A stretch of DNA of 64,000 bases from Nissolia schottii (GCA_003254905.1 QANU01028853.1:1-64000); one strand, 5' to 3'. Counted from the stretch's first letter, positions 35,401-48,695 are shown. Notes: a model not told the origin generated them from the letters alone. A program made the numbers and translations.

Positions 35401-36465
35401 CCATTGCTATTACTGAAGCTTGCAAAGAGTTGTTTTGGATGAAGAAATTTGTCCAAGAACTTGGTTTTACTCAACAACGGTATATTTTATTTTGTGATAG
35501 CCAGAGTGCTATGCACCTTGGCAAGAATTCCACTTTCCATGGTAGATCTAAGCATATTGATGTTCGGTATCATTGGATACATAATGTTCTGAATTCTAAG
35601 GTGATGGAGCTTGAAAAGGTTCACGTAGATGATAATGGTTCATACATGATGAATAAGAGTTTACCATGAGGGAAGTTTGAAGCTTGTCGATTTATTGCCG
35701 GTTTGGCAATTGTCCGCACTTGATTTGGCGGGTGAGTTTGTTGTGTTAGGGTTTCTATCAAATTGGGTCCAACACTTATCTTATTTATTATCTTATCTAT
35801 TATTATCTTATAAAAAAAAAGAGAGAGAAGTCAAATTGAATTTAATTTAGATTTATTTTTAAGGATTTGAAATCCTTATACATGCTTTAGAGGAAGGATA
35901 CACATGAATATAAACCATGATGCACAACGAACAATAACAATATACCTTGTCAGTACAACGTTTCCATTAGAGATATTTTGGCTTGTTCTGATATTTATTG
36001 AGTATTATTTTGTGCTCTGTTTTTAATGCAACTTCAGCTTATTGTTCCAGAAATTGTGAGTGTTTCATCTGGTAACCTCAGAATATTTTTATCTTCTATT
36101 TGGTTATACTGCTTGTACCCTGTGTGGGTCTTATAAGCGCTTTGTTATTTATTCCACCCTTTTAATAGTGAGTAGGCATTCGTTTTTAAACTTTCTTTCG
36201 TGGAACTCTTTTGCTGTACTCATTGATATTTCATAGTGCAATTTTTCTAGACTAGGTCCCGTGGTTTTTTGTCCCTCTCATTGGAGGTTTTCCACGTTAA
36301 AAATTGGTGTGTGCTTTATCTGGTTTGCCTATTCAATTTTTGCACTATTGGATATATTGTTTGCCATATATTACATTTCTCGTAAGTTCAATTCGAGCGA
36401 AAAATGTTATTATTTCCACTGCGTGTTTGTAATTTTTCTGTTGCACATACACGTTTTTCTTAACA
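32418..36465 (+). mobile_element. Ty1/copia retrotransposon, broken, nearly full span
   Basis: This is a decayed copia element on the plus strand. A short remnant of the 5' LTR ends at 32497 and is followed at 32500-32511 by a degenerate initiator-Met primer-binding site. Protease, integrase, reverse transcriptase (including the YVDDM catalytic motif) and RNase H regions follow in the normal copia order to about 35690. The 3' LTR runs from about 35740 to 36465. The two LTR ends resemble each other over about 80 bp (32418-32497 and 36385-36465) with many differences. The element is a fossil with numerous breaks, clearly older than the copia at 457-3332, and gag is not recognisable. Confidence 0.85.
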
Positions 36466-36650
36466 GCCTTCGCTGAGGATACTGATGTTGGGCCTCACAC
36501 TTGAGGGAGAGATTGTTGTGTTTCAAGGGTGAATGTTAAAGTTTTACTTCGACTAAATTTAGATTAAGTGAAGAGTATATATGTGAGAAGACCCATAAAC
36601 TCATTGCCTTAAGGTTTTAGGTCAAGATATGACGTCTAACCTGCTTTGTG
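36466..36650 (+). repeat. Second copia LTR remnant
   Basis: Just after the 3' LTR above there is a polypurine-tract-like TTGAGGGAGAGA followed by sequence typical of the start of a legume copia LTR (CCATAAACTCATTGCCTTAAG). This suggests a fragment of a different, older copia element against which the previous one lies. Confidence 0.4.
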
Positions 36651-36689
36651 TCTCACTTAGCCAGTTTGTTTAAATCTCTTCCGATTTTA

Positions 36690-36880
36690 GATTCCTCTCA
36701 ATGCTTTAAGCCCAACATGATCGCTAATAAGAGCAACTATGTGATGAACCTTTGTATCGGGGTAAAGCACTATATACAACCTCAAACATTAGCATCACCA
36801 CTTCTACCATTTGACAATGTGAACTTAAGCCCCTCGAAACCAAGATCCTGGAAACCAAAAAAATCAGCAGCCTCCTGAAA
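36690..36880 (-). mobile_element. LINE endonuclease fragment
   Basis: On the minus strand the translation contains QDLGFEGLKFTLSNGRSGDA, closely resembling the DLGF-G-KFTWSNGR segment near the end of the endonuclease domain of plant L1 ORF2. Downstream it decays with stops. Only about 190 bp can be recognised. Confidence 0.5.
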
Positions 36881-38118
36881 ATTCTTCCTTAATCATGCCG
36901 ACGAGTGTTCGTCTTCTCATCAGCACGGGATATAGTTGTCTTGGTGCAAAACCTTCATTCGTTGCAAGGAGCAAAACTTGTCCTCCAACACAGGTTCCAC
37001 ATAAAAGAGGGTAAATCTCAGACCCCCCACCACACCTATCCTTATCATATAGTCAAGTATCAATAAAACACTTGCAATACTATTTTATCTCATCCTCCAC
37101 CCATCCTTCCATAAGATGCTAGGTGGGCTCCACGCCCACTACTGCTAATTCCCAAATTGGATACAAAAATCAATTGCCTTTTGATCTTTTTGAACTCCGT
37201 GGCTTTGTTATTAATTATAAGGCATTTTTTCTCTCCTAATAATTGCTAACATCATAATTTTTTTTTCATTAAATACTAATTTCATAAAATGAAAAATTCA
37301 CCTTATTAAATTTTAAATAGAAAATAAAAAAATATTATTTTAAAAATTAAATTATTATACTATTAATTTTTTTAAAAATAATAAATTATTATATTTAAAA
37401 TGAAAACATTGATGCATCTCGGTAATTTATTTTTTTTCAAATTTACTATGTTTTCAAAATTTTCAAAAACCATAACGAAATAATAATGTGAAAAAAAAGG
37501 TCTTAAAAAAATAAATTGTATGTATGTATATGTGTATATATTACAAGCAGGCTTGATATAAAATTTGATCTAACTTAATTTAACCTGTTTTTATAATATG
37601 CATTATTCGAAATAACTACGGTAAGTCTACTTTTGTCAGAATTTTACCGCTTAAAATTGATGAAAAAACTGATACACGTTGGCGTAATATGCTGATTTTT
37701 TTTTCATGGTAATTTAGCTACATCGTCGTTGGTCAAAATCGTGAATACAGGACTCGGGTAGCGTAGAAACAAGAGAAAAGTTTAGCGTGACATAAATGAC
37801 TATTAGTGTGATTTTCAACAAGTCATCTTTGAGATAGATTTTAAATGTGTTATTAACCTCTTCCATGATTTCTTAGAATTCTGCCACCTGTGTTCACCGA
37901 TGATTAAGGCTATTATGTTCAGGTTAGACATATTCTTAGGGAAGCAAATTTTTGCGTGAATTTACTATCCAAGCACAGTCACAACCACTTAAGCTTTGGT
38001 ATTTATATTTTATGAGTCTATTCATGGTTTTTTTCATCTCTTATCTTACTTGCTGATGAGGTTAGTATCTTGTTTCTCCGTACAGTGGGGTTGTAATTTT
38101 TTTAATGGGTAATTGTTC
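36881..38118. other. Intergenic, nothing recognised
   Basis: Very AT-rich sequence with no coding potential that I can support. Confidence 0.4.
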
Positions 38119-38453
38119 TTGCACACTTAGACATTGCACACCTATTGTACATCCAAGTTATTTTTATTCTTAAGTAGGTAAGAGTGTGTTAACTGAGCAT
38201 GATAGATAATAAAACATAACTTTGTGGTTGTATAGGATATAACCATGTGATTTACAAAGACACAACTTTTTTCTAAATACAGACACAACCTTACTTAACA
38301 AAAATACTTAACCTTTATGTTAATTTAGACACAACCAATTCAAATAAACAGACACAACATTTTATTGAACTCAGACACAACCTTAGATTCTGTAGTAATA
38401 AATCTTAATTATAAAAAAGATGTGCAACTGATGTGCACTATAGAAATGTGCAA
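38119..38453. repeat. MITE-like element with 23-bp periodic interior
   Basis: The 35-bp left end (38119-38153, starting TTGCACACTTAG) and the reverse complement of the right end (38419-38453, starting TTGCACATTTCT) match at roughly three quarters of positions and both finish in ACATC. Inside, the octamer GACACAAC occurs at 38259, 38282, 38328, 38351 and 38374, that is at exact multiples of 23 bp with one degenerate slot. No open frame. Confidence 0.55.
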
Positions 38454-39479
38454 AAATAAAAAAAAAATTTAATTGCTTTGAGTGTTCTTGCCCGATGTTA
38501 ATAAAAAATAAATAAAATGACTACTAAATTTAGTCAGTGGAAAAAAGTCAACAGACCAATTATATTTAATGTTGTAGGTCAAATTTGTGAGCCAATTAAT
38601 TAATCATTCAAATTTTTAATATTTCATGACTTTCTTTGTCCACTTGCAAAACGACACGATTTATTTAACGGGAGTTCTCCGTCAAAGACTCAAAGTGAGC
38701 TCACAAAAGGATCAGCCACACATCCTTGTCACTTGTCGTGTCCACGCGAAAATAGTGGGTGAAATATGAGGGAAAGTAACATATATTCTAGTTAATGGTT
38801 AACAACCATGGTTAGTTAATTAAGTTGAATCTCCTATTTGAGTACTATGATTTAGGGTTTATGGTTAACGTGGAGATGACTATATTGGCTGAGATTCGTA
38901 ATGAATTGTCGTTCTCATTATTTTAGTGGATTCGATTTTTTTGATCCTTAAAGCAAACCTGAAGTTTTATTTAAGATGATTTATAACAGTTTATAATTAA
39001 AAAATTTCTGAGACTATTTTCTAAAAATAACTTTTTTCTATTAAAGGAAAAATTGTTAATGTAGTGGTAGAGACACGTTGTGATATCAATTTAAGAAAAC
39101 AATTGTTTCTTGAAATTAAATTGTTACGAACCATGCGCTTGCACAAATTATATATATGCAACTATGAGAGTTACTACGTACAAGATAGCCGCCTTATTTC
39201 TTTATATATTAACCTGGTTTATATACAAGAGCGCACATGGTATAATTTAAACTATATTCATTTCCTTACCCAAAAAAATAAAACTTTAATGTACACTAAC
39301 ATTTACCAATTGTGCCTACCAACGTGGGCTTCTTCAACATTTTAACTTTTTAAGCATCAACACTACAACTAAATCAGCAAATAGTTAATTATATATCTTA
39401 TATGTACTCTCTCTCACAAAATATGCACTTGAAAGCTGATATCATATTCAGCCATATACTATATTATATTTTATAAAAA
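38454..39479. other. Intergenic, nothing recognised
   Basis: AT-rich spacer. The open frame at 39064-39345 (+) has no recognisable domain and a composition like its surroundings. Confidence 0.4.
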
Positions 39480-39713
39480 CGAAAGAGTACGCAGAGAGAA
39501 AAATGGAGATAGAGAGTGGGAGCAGATTGAACAAATGAAAGTTCTTGTGTTATTACTAATGAACAAGTATTTACTATTTATACAAGATGCAAGCACTAAA
39601 TGTCAATTTTAGGCACTAGCTACAACTGTACAAGTAACTACAACTCCAAATTAAATTAATTGGTTAATATATACAATAAGCCTATAACTAATTACTAAGT
39701 TACAAACTCAACA
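39480..39713 (-). repeat. Probable solo copia LTR
   Basis: Read on the minus strand it begins TGTTGAGTTTGTAAC and has a TATA-like TGTATAAATAGTAA about 130 bp in. It ends in a CT-rich stretch (CTCTATCTCC, TCTCTCTG). This is the architecture of a copia LTR, with no internal region attached. The inner edge is uncertain. Confidence 0.45.
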
Positions 39714-41695
39714 CATGCTTAATAAATTATCACATGATGAAAATAAATTGTGATGAAGAAGAGTCTTCATTAACTATATCGGGTGTTAACCCCTACAAGC
39801 TGAGATGGAGGGGCTTGGAAAGTATATGCAAATTAATTAGAGTAGGTGAACTAAGTTGATAAAGATAGTGTTTGGTTCCTGACGAGATAAAAGAGACAAA
39901 CACGTTGGGACATAATTAATATGTTCAAAAAATGGACGAAGACAAAAGACTTAAAATTATTGTCCCTCATAAAACAATGCTTAAGTGAATTTACGTGCCT
40001 CTAAACAAAAAGGACACATGAGATATGTCTCAGTAATGATTTTTAAATTAATTTATATACTTTTAAAATAAAGAAACATAAAAGATGCGGCTTTACTATC
40101 TCATTATTCTCTTCCTTTATATCCCTTAGGATGTGATTCAAATGCTACCTTAACCTACAACAAACTTCTTCCTGATAAGATGATAATTAAGCTCAATATG
40201 ATTGGTTCTCTAATGAGAAGTAGAATTGTGAGCAACCTTTTGTGATAATAGGAACGGGTTGTCACAAAATAATTAATAATATATGATTAATTAGTTGATA
40301 ATACAAAGAACATTTGCACTGAAATTCAAAAAATGAAGAAAGAACATTGCACTTACATTATACCAGAATGTGCACTTTTTAGATGTAATTTATTGTCAGA
40401 GTACAAACATATAATCATATATTATTACATCTAAAATGTTTAACCCTTACGGCAACTATCTCAAAAGTGTTGGAAAATATAACGTGGAGATGAAGTATTA
40501 TAGCAAACTAACAGTACACAAATCAGAATAGGCACAACATCAACAAAACGAATTAACAGTAAGGAGAACAAAGTTAGAATAAGATGCCACAAATGGTGCA
40601 AAACAAGTAACATTAAATTTGAAACACACCTAAAATCCATTAATCCAACAAAAGGTCATACTTATGATTAGTTGACATATCAAAATCAATCTTTTCTTCC
40701 ATCTAATATATCAGTTTAAGTATGTACATTTATTACTGAAAGTTTAGCTCAATACTTTTTGTGGTATACAAATCCATTAATGAGCTATGCTTGGTTCTGT
40801 TGCTGCCGCCAACAGGGGAATGCAACACGAGCATGGTGGCAGGCATCACCAATATTTAGAAATCTTAACATTTTTTATGAAATTTTAAATGCTCAAAGAA
40901 GACACATGCGATTTTTATAAAAAAACCTAAAACTCTTCTTCTTCTTTTTTTTTTTTTTACCATTGAACCAACTAGGGCTTGTGTGGTTCGGTCCACCGCT
41001 CCCCAGCTTTATAAATGAGCACACCATTCCTTCTTTTATGTGACTTTCATATATAAGAATGAAATTCCCCACTCTTGCATTCGACCTAAGTTTATTGTTT
41101 TTTTTTTGGCCTTTATGGAGGCAATTAGACCATCCCTAACTTAAGAGGTTAGAGTGATCAGAAGAATACATAATCATGGTTTTTGATAAAACTTACAATG
41201 ATAATTGGATGAAAAATAATAATAGGACTTACTTATTTATCCAAAGATGGTGTCATATTGTTTTAGTACTTATATTTTGAAAAATATTTTAGTTACATTG
41301 TCTAACATTTTTCTATTTTGATAACTTTTAGAGATAGAAAATGGAGACATAAAATTTGGTTAATTCGACAAAATGTTGAAGTAAACTTGAGTTCACAATA
41401 AATTTGCACATAGCAAATAGCAATATGTCAATAAATGATTGTGACATCTATGCATTTATAGCTTTACCAGTAATATGGTAGGGTACATCGTTTTTTTTTT
41501 ATCATTGTACAACTACAGTGTGACGTATGTATGGTATATATAAGGATACTGAGTGCACAAATTTTTGCACACACATATGTACAAACTTTTTTGAATATGA
41601 AACCAAATCAAGCCGAATTTACGGCATATTAAATTGTAAAAAGTAATTGTCGTACTTTTTCTCCTACTCTAAGTGTGTGGACCTACTCTTTAGTA
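39714..41695. other. Intergenic, repeat-rich
   Basis: No gene is supported. A possible further copy of the GTTTGGTT-ended element family starts near 39866 (GTGTTTGGTTCCTGACGAGA), but its right end is not clear. Poly-T tracts at 40945 and 41097 flank about 150 bp that may be an old retroposed sequence. Confidence 0.35.
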
Positions 41696-42242
41696 TGCAC
41701 AAACATTTTAAAGCAGATGCACAAACTTTTGAACTGACATGCACAAACTTTTAAACTAGTAGATACAGAGAATAAGACGAAAATAAAATAAAAGCAAAGA
41801 AGAAAATTTTGGTACTCACGTGCACAAACTTTTCAACACAAATGCACAAACTTTTGAACAACAAAAAACAAAGAATACGACTAAAACAAAAACAAAGACA
41901 AAGAAGAAAACTTAGGTACTCACATACACAAACTTTTGAAAAAGAATGTACAAACTTTTATACACACATGCACAAACTTTTGAACAACCAGAACGAAGAA
42001 TATGATGGAAACAAAGGCGAGGAAGAAAACTTTGATGCTCACATTCACAAACTTTAAACAATAATGCACAAACTTTTTTACACACGTGCACAAACTTATG
42101 AACAACCATAAACAAAGAATATGACAGAAACAAAAACTACGACAAAAAAAAATAAAACTTTGGTGCTCACATGCATAAACTTTTGAACAAATATGCACAA
42201 ACTTTTGAATAACAAGAAACAACAAATATGATGGAAACGAAA
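41696..42242 (+). repeat. Two-level tandem array
   Basis: About five units of 104-128 bp follow each other. The marker GGTACTCAC/GGTGCTCAC opens units at 41811, 41915, 42034 (as GATGCTCAC) and 42162. Each unit has two or three short sub-repeats of TGCACAAACTTTTGAAC followed by a purine-rich spacer (AACAAAGAATATGATGGAAA). The open frames through the array on both strands (41809-42057 +, 41912-42491 -) are by-products of the repeats. Confidence 0.8.
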
Positions 42243-42424
42243 ATGAAATATCTGGGATTCATAACGTTTTGCAAAGATGAAAAAATAAAAAAATGAAAGG
42301 AGATTGGGAAGAAGAGTGAGAAAACGCACATTAAATGTGATGCACGACAAGTGACAAATTTTTAATTGTACGCATAGCATCTTTGATAACTTTACAATGT
42401 GTTTTAAATAGTTGATACCCAAGA

Positions 42425-42826
42425 AAGCACCGACACTGATACAAACATGGGACATGACACGACAAGTGACACAGCGACATACCAATTTCAAAAATTTTTA
42501 GGACACCGGCACGACATATATAGATATAAAATTAAATATTTATAATAATATCATAATATTTTCATTAACATCAAACTACTAATTTTTAATACTTCAAAAC
42601 TCCTATAAAATATATGGAACATTCCATGTATTTTCATAGGTCAATACTCGCTAATTTTCTACGGGTTCATATTATTATGAATTATTTAATATTTTAAATA
42701 TTTTTTACTCCGACATGGCACAGACACTGCTCAAAAAACTTTTGGATATAGCTCGTACACGGTTACCCATGAATCTTTTATTTGAACATATGCGACGTGT
42801 GTGTCAGATGAGTGTCTTTGTGTGTT
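42425..42826 (-). repeat. Dispersed repeat, copy 2 of 2
   Basis: The reverse complement aligns along its length with 19388-19797. Ends are rich in GACAC words (CCGACACTGATACAAACATG on one side, GTGTCTTTGTGTG on the other). It follows directly after the tandem array. Confidence 0.6.
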
Positions 42827-42994
42827 AATGACTACGGTATGTTAAATACGAGAACACAATAGTCTCATAAAGTGTTCATATTTCCTAAGTTGATATGCTA
42901 TATGAAGTAGTTTATATGGTTCACCATCAACGTGAGACTATAGTAGCAATATTACTCATACTCATTTTCTTCTACCCTTAGACATTTTTTTTTT

Positions 42995-43107
42995 NNNNNN
43001 NNNNNNNNNNNNNNNNNNNNNNNNNNNNNNNNNNNNNNNNNNNNNNNNNNNNNNNNNNNNNNNNNNNNNNNNNNNNNNNNNNNNNNNNNNNNNNNNNNNN
43101 NNNNNNN
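42995..43107. other. Assembly gap, 113 N
   Basis: The gap lies between a poly-T run and a (TA)n microsatellite, the type of sequence where assemblies commonly break. The real length is unknown. Confidence 0.95.

Positions 43108-43109
<2 letters not shown>

Positions 43110-43144
<35 letters not shown>
43110..43144 (+). repeat. (AT)n microsatellite
   Basis: About 17 AT dinucleotides immediately right of the assembly gap. The array may extend into the gap. Confidence 0.9.
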
Positions 43145-43147
<3 letters not shown>

Positions 43148-45299
43148 TAAAAAAACAAAGAAGGTTGCACCAAATTTTATATCCTGAACAAAAGGGCCTT
43201 CGTCATTACTCCCGGAAAATTAAAGAATTAAGCTTGTCGTTCCGTTTTATATGATGGAGTTCCGAACGCCATGAATATATTAATCCCTTCCTTAGATATA
43301 TATGTGTCAGTCAAACACATGAATAAGAAATCAAATTAACCTTACATAATTTAGATGGTGAGAATTAATTAATGAGAAAATGTCATTCTCATATTTTCAA
43401 GACTTCCATTCTAGTAAAGGTATAAATAAAAGTTTAACAATAAATTTTACGTAGAAAGATGAGAACGATATATATTCTCCATTAAAAATATTTTGTTAAA
43501 GTAATAGATATTATGATCCAGATAGAATAATTTGTATGCAATAGATTATTGAAAAAATTAACCACACTAATAACATGACATAATATCTTATATATAATGT
43601 ACAAACTTGAAACATTAAGTTCATAAATACTCACATTATTATTTATTTTTAATGCAAATCTTCTTCGCGTACGAATCTATCGATACTTGAATTCCAAAAC
43701 ATATAATTAATGAGTCTTTAGCTGCCTACAGCAGTCGCGGATGACTTTAATTTGCATTTAGACATTTCCGATCATGAAAGAAAAAGACTTGGGAGTTATG
43801 TCAATTTAAATATTGTGAACGGTAGGTATTGAATTGTTATTGTGTGCTGAAATGGTCGCGTACGCCCTACACAGACATAAAGAAGAAGAAATAAAAAAGT
43901 CTACCATGTATTCCATGAAATTAAGACTAGTGATGAATATATGAAAATTAACTTGCTTAATAAAACTAGTGATCTGAACTTGTAACTTAACTTCAAATGT
44001 GAGTAGTGAATTGAATTCATTTCATTCATTTTAAAGTATATAAAGAAAACTTGAATGCATTTCGGATAGAACACCATGTTTGACAAATATAAATTTTAGT
44101 AGAAAGGAATGATAATGATTGATTACCTGTAGAGATATGAATCCGCTATTTCAACTGAACTAATTAAATAAATTTGGTAAAATAATAATATCCTTTACAA
44201 CTGGTGGGCTAATTTAGTCCAATCAAAATACTTCATTTTGTTAACCGAAATAAAATATTTTTGTTTTGAAAAATAAAATATCCTAATTAAGTTTTCAATG
44301 CTAAAAGTTATATAAAACTTTTATTCCTTCATTTCTTCACACGTGTTCCTTCTAATAGAATGAAATCACAACTTTTACAAGCTTGTGCAGTAAGTTAACC
44401 AATATTAGTTATGACAGTTAACTAGGTTGGTTAGTTTGTTAATTGTAAGTTAGTTAACTTGCTTGAGATGCAAGCAACTCAACTCATTTGTATATATGTT
44501 AAGCACCTTGCTCCAAATCAATTTGAGAATTCATTTCATTTTCATTCAATCTTCTATCACCTTCTCATTAAAAAAAAAACCCCGAAACAACAAATATATC
44601 TCATTTTGAGCAAACTTTTGGATCACTTCTTTCTTCACACAGCCTTAGTCTTCACACAAAAATATCTCATTGACATACCAATGTTGTTAGTCCAAATCCA
44701 AAGAATTAAAGTTGCCATAAAGAAGCCCTACCCAACTAAATAAAGAAAGGCCCTACCCAGGTCATAGGCCGAAAGGTTGTAGGTGACAATATTTAAAGAC
44801 AAAATTGCAATCTTGGCCCAAATAAAAAATTAATTCAAATTTGCAAGCATCTAAATTCATTGGTGTGGTGTCATTCATATCCCTTTCTAAAATCAGTTTA
44901 GTCGCCAATTATTTTCACATCCATTAATGTAGAATAGAAAGTTTGATGTGTAATTACCTTTTTTTTCCTGTTCATAATCTTACCTAATGTTATAAAAATT
45001 AACGACTCTTCAATAGGGAGGATGACTAATGAGACGACCACAATTCTCAATAAAACCCTCAAGTAAAGCTGAAATGTATGAGGGCCTTTATACTAGAGTA
45101 ATATTATGATGCGTTGATTTCACATATCATAAGCATGAGTAAAACTATGTCCAATTTTTCAATAACCTAAACTCATTTATTACAAAAGAAATACAAAAAA
45201 TTGATGAATTTGTTATAAAAGATATTATTGCGTGGATGTCACTAATTAATGAGATCTCTAAATATTTAGATTTGAAATGTTTATATATCTCTCACCCTT
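43145..45299. other. Intergenic, with a copia-LTR-like stretch near 44400-44570
   Basis: No gene is supported. At 44400-44570 the sequence (TTATGACAGTTAACTAGG, then TTGTATATATG, then ATTTTCATTCAATC) has the order of a copia LTR promoter and end, but neither edge is defined. The remainder is plain AT-rich DNA. Confidence 0.35.
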
Positions 45300-46965
45300 A
45301 GCCTATAAATAGTATTTTGAGTTTGAGGTTATGATGAATATCACTTCTTTTACATCTTTCTCTCTATCTCCTCTATTACTCTTCTCTAGCACTCTTCTCA
45401 TTAGTTTTATAAGACATTATCAACACGCTCTAACTAGTCTAAGATCATTGACGCCAACAAAGAAGACATGTGTTTTGTTGATAATGATACAACGCACACA
45501 ATACTTAGAGATACAAGATATTTTGTCTCTCTTGTTATGAAATAGGCTAATGTTAGTACAATACGTGGTAGTAAACAATTAATTGAAGGCTCTGGAAGAG
45601 CGAATATAGCACTACCTAGAGGGACAAAAATTATTATAGATAATGCATTATTATCTAGTAAGTCTCAATAAAACTTAACTTGTTAAGTTTTAAAGATATT
45701 TGCCAAAATGGACATCATATTAAGACTACAAATGATGAGAATATCAAATATCTCAATGTCATGATTATCATATCGAGTAAGAAATATGTATAAAAAGCTA
45801 CATGCTTTCTCCTCTAGTTTTTACTATACAAACATTGGCACAATTAAAAATTATGACAAAATAAACTAGAAATTTTTTGGTACAAATGTTTTTAACACTT
45901 GGCATGACTGGTTAAGCCATCCTGATTCAACTATGATGGGAAGAATTATTTAGAATTCACTTGGACATCCATTGAAGAGCTAGAAGATTCTTCAATTTAA
46001 AGAATTTTCATGAGTTGTTTGTTCTCAAGAAAAGCTAATTATGGGATCATCACTAGTTAAGGTTGGGATTCAATCCTTTGCATTTCTGGAATGTATTCAG
46101 GGTGATATATGTGGGTCCATTCAACCACCATGTGGACCGTTTAGGTATTATATGGTTTTAATAGATGCATCGACTATATGGTCACATGTGTATTTATTGT
46201 CAACTTGCAACATGGTATTTGCGAGATTACTTGCTCAAATAATAAAATTAAGACACAGTTTTTTGATTATGTCATTAAGACAATTCGTCTTGATAATATT
46301 AGTGAGTTTACATCTCAAGCTTTTCATAATTATTGTATGTCAATTGGAATAACAATTGAAGAGCCCATTGCTCATGTTCATACCCAAAATGGCCTAACAT
46401 AATCATTTATTAAAATGCCTCCAATTAATAGTTAGGTCAATGCTTACGAGAACAAAACTTTCTGCAGCATGGGAACATGTTATCTTACATGCAACAACAA
46501 TTGTACGCATCATATCAACACGCTATCAATAATTCTCCCTATTGCAGTTAACTTTTGGTCAGGAGGCAAATATTTTTTATCTTAGAATTTTTGGATGTGC
46601 AATTTATGTTCCAATTTCTCCACCACAACGCACAAAGATGAGACCACAAAGAAGGTTGGGAATATATGCTGGTTATGAACCCCCATCTATCATCAAATAT
46701 ATCTTGAACCAATGAATGGAGGTTTGTTTACAATAAGGTTTTTTAATTACCATTTTGATGAAACAATTTTTTCTGGCATTAGAGGGAGAAAATGAAATAA
46801 CATGGAATATATTGCCCTTATCTCGTTTAGATCCTCGTACAAAGCAACGTGAGCTAGAAGTACAAAAGATAGTTCATTTGCAAAATATGACTACGCGCAA
46901 TGCCTATTATCCATCGTTTCTGATTACCCGCTTCTCTGACCCATTCGCTCCACTATGTTTTGTCT
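45300..46965 (+). mobile_element. Ty1/copia remnant, internally reduced
   Basis: A fossil copia fragment on the plus strand. An LTR-end-like segment with a half-tRNA type primer site (TTATCAACACG near 45420) is followed, after a short stretch with no recognisable gag, by pre-integrase and integrase regions (about 45880-46420) and the region after integrase (to about 46770). Reverse transcriptase, RNase H and a 3' LTR are not seen. It is broken many times and belongs to a different copia lineage from the other two in this window. Confidence 0.75.
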
Positions 46966-48695
46966 CATAGTGTCAAGTGTCCACCAAGTAGAATGCCTTT
47001 TACCAATCTCTTTGAATTTCACCACTCCCCCGGATTCCACCGTTTGCCCTTAAATTCCCAATGTCCTTACCTTCGTTGTTTCCAGCGGTTCTCCGAGGTT
47101 GCACCCACACATCAAATGCCAAACTTAAAGATTCACCTACAGATGCCGAATGACGCTTGCATCTTCTATCTTACCGCGAGTTCAGCACAGCACGTAATTA
47201 CCTGATGCTTATAATTCTCTGAATATCGTTATTGCTTCTTCTCTAGGAAAAGAATTTCACGACCCATCGGCATTCTACTATGACTATAACCAGTGGAGTC
47301 ACGTCCCTAAAGCCTAAACAATAAATATTAAACCCTACACACTAAAAACAACCACCATTTGGATAATATTTTGGATTTTAAACACCTCTAATATGACAAG
47401 CTGATCTACACACCAACCACCATTTTAAATAAAACAAAGATCAATAATAATAATATTAAAACAGGTTTTTTTTTCCTCTCAAATGTTTCTGAATTTATCT
47501 TATCTGATGCACAGGTTGCAAATATAGGGTATTAAACGAAAGAATCTTTTTTTCAAACTCATACTTAGTACTTTGGTAAATTAGCATACAACTTAATTTC
47601 TCGATTAAATTCATTTTCACTTGCAATTATTTTTAAAGCATTTCTTTTCACATACCCACGTGACATTTCAAACTAAAATGTTCACCGTCACGTCAGACCC
47701 ACTTAACCATCTCCGGGACCGACGCACAATTATCAACCGATCCCACGAACAATACCCAGGGGGCGGTAGTCCAGACCCATAACAAAAATAATAAAAACCC
47801 GCCCAACAAGCCCAACAAAAACTTATTGGTTACATGAACAAAACTTCATTTTTTACGCCAACTAACGCAACCAACATCATCCGCCACCACCGGTGAAGCT
47901 CACACTCAAACAATAAAAAAACCACACTTACTGGCACGCCGCCACGGTACACCTGCAACCAAGGCAATAAACCTCATCCAACATCAATTCAACTACAAAT
48001 GAACTCTTCTATACTTTCGCCATTCAATCACGAAACTGAGGTCCTCCAATACCCTCCCCCACACACAATCTCATCACTGCCTCTACCTGCATCCAGTCGT
48101 TCCCAGAGAACCCTTCACATCGCCTGCCTCAACCACACATTAAACCACCACCTGCCACTCCACTGCATACCTCCATCGTTATCTTCATCAATCATGATGG
48201 CATTAAGACAATATGGAATCACAAAATATCAACCAAACAACCAAGTGTTTTTATTAATAATGCTAATTAGACAGTTAAGAACATTAATTTTTTCACTTAA
48301 CCATCGGTAAAAAGTTAAAAACCATTATCCAGGGTCAGAATGCATTTCTTCATATCTGTGGGGGTCACAATTACAATTTGTTTCTCTTCAATCCCTGCCT
48401 GGACCCATTCCAAAATCCACAGCTAATATAAGGACCAAATTGGTCACTAACATGACCCGGTCCAGAGAAGTCCTTTCCCTGTATGTTAACTTAACAATGG
48501 CACCTGGCATAATGATTTGACAGGCTTGGAACTTGGAATTACTATTTTCAACACAAATAACAAAAGTAAAGAAATGTTACGGGTGCAAGAATATTGAAAA
48601 ACCAGCTGTTATATAACAAAATTTGTAAAATGACTATTTACAGTGCTCTGGGTTGCTAAAACTATAAAGTGTATACAAACAAGTGAGTCTTGATA
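46966..48695. other. C/A-skewed intergenic region
   Basis: From about 46920 to 48310 the plus strand is clearly enriched in C and A and poor in G, unlike the rest of the spacer. Open frames here (46960-47205, 47999-48310) have no recognisable domain. The last few hundred bases before 48696 would include the 3' UTR of the glycosyltransferase gene. Confidence 0.35.

Noticed and set aside
41809-42491. Open frames on both strands through the tandem array (up to 131 codons)
   Set aside because: They follow the repeat units and encode repetitive low-complexity peptides, with no gene structure.
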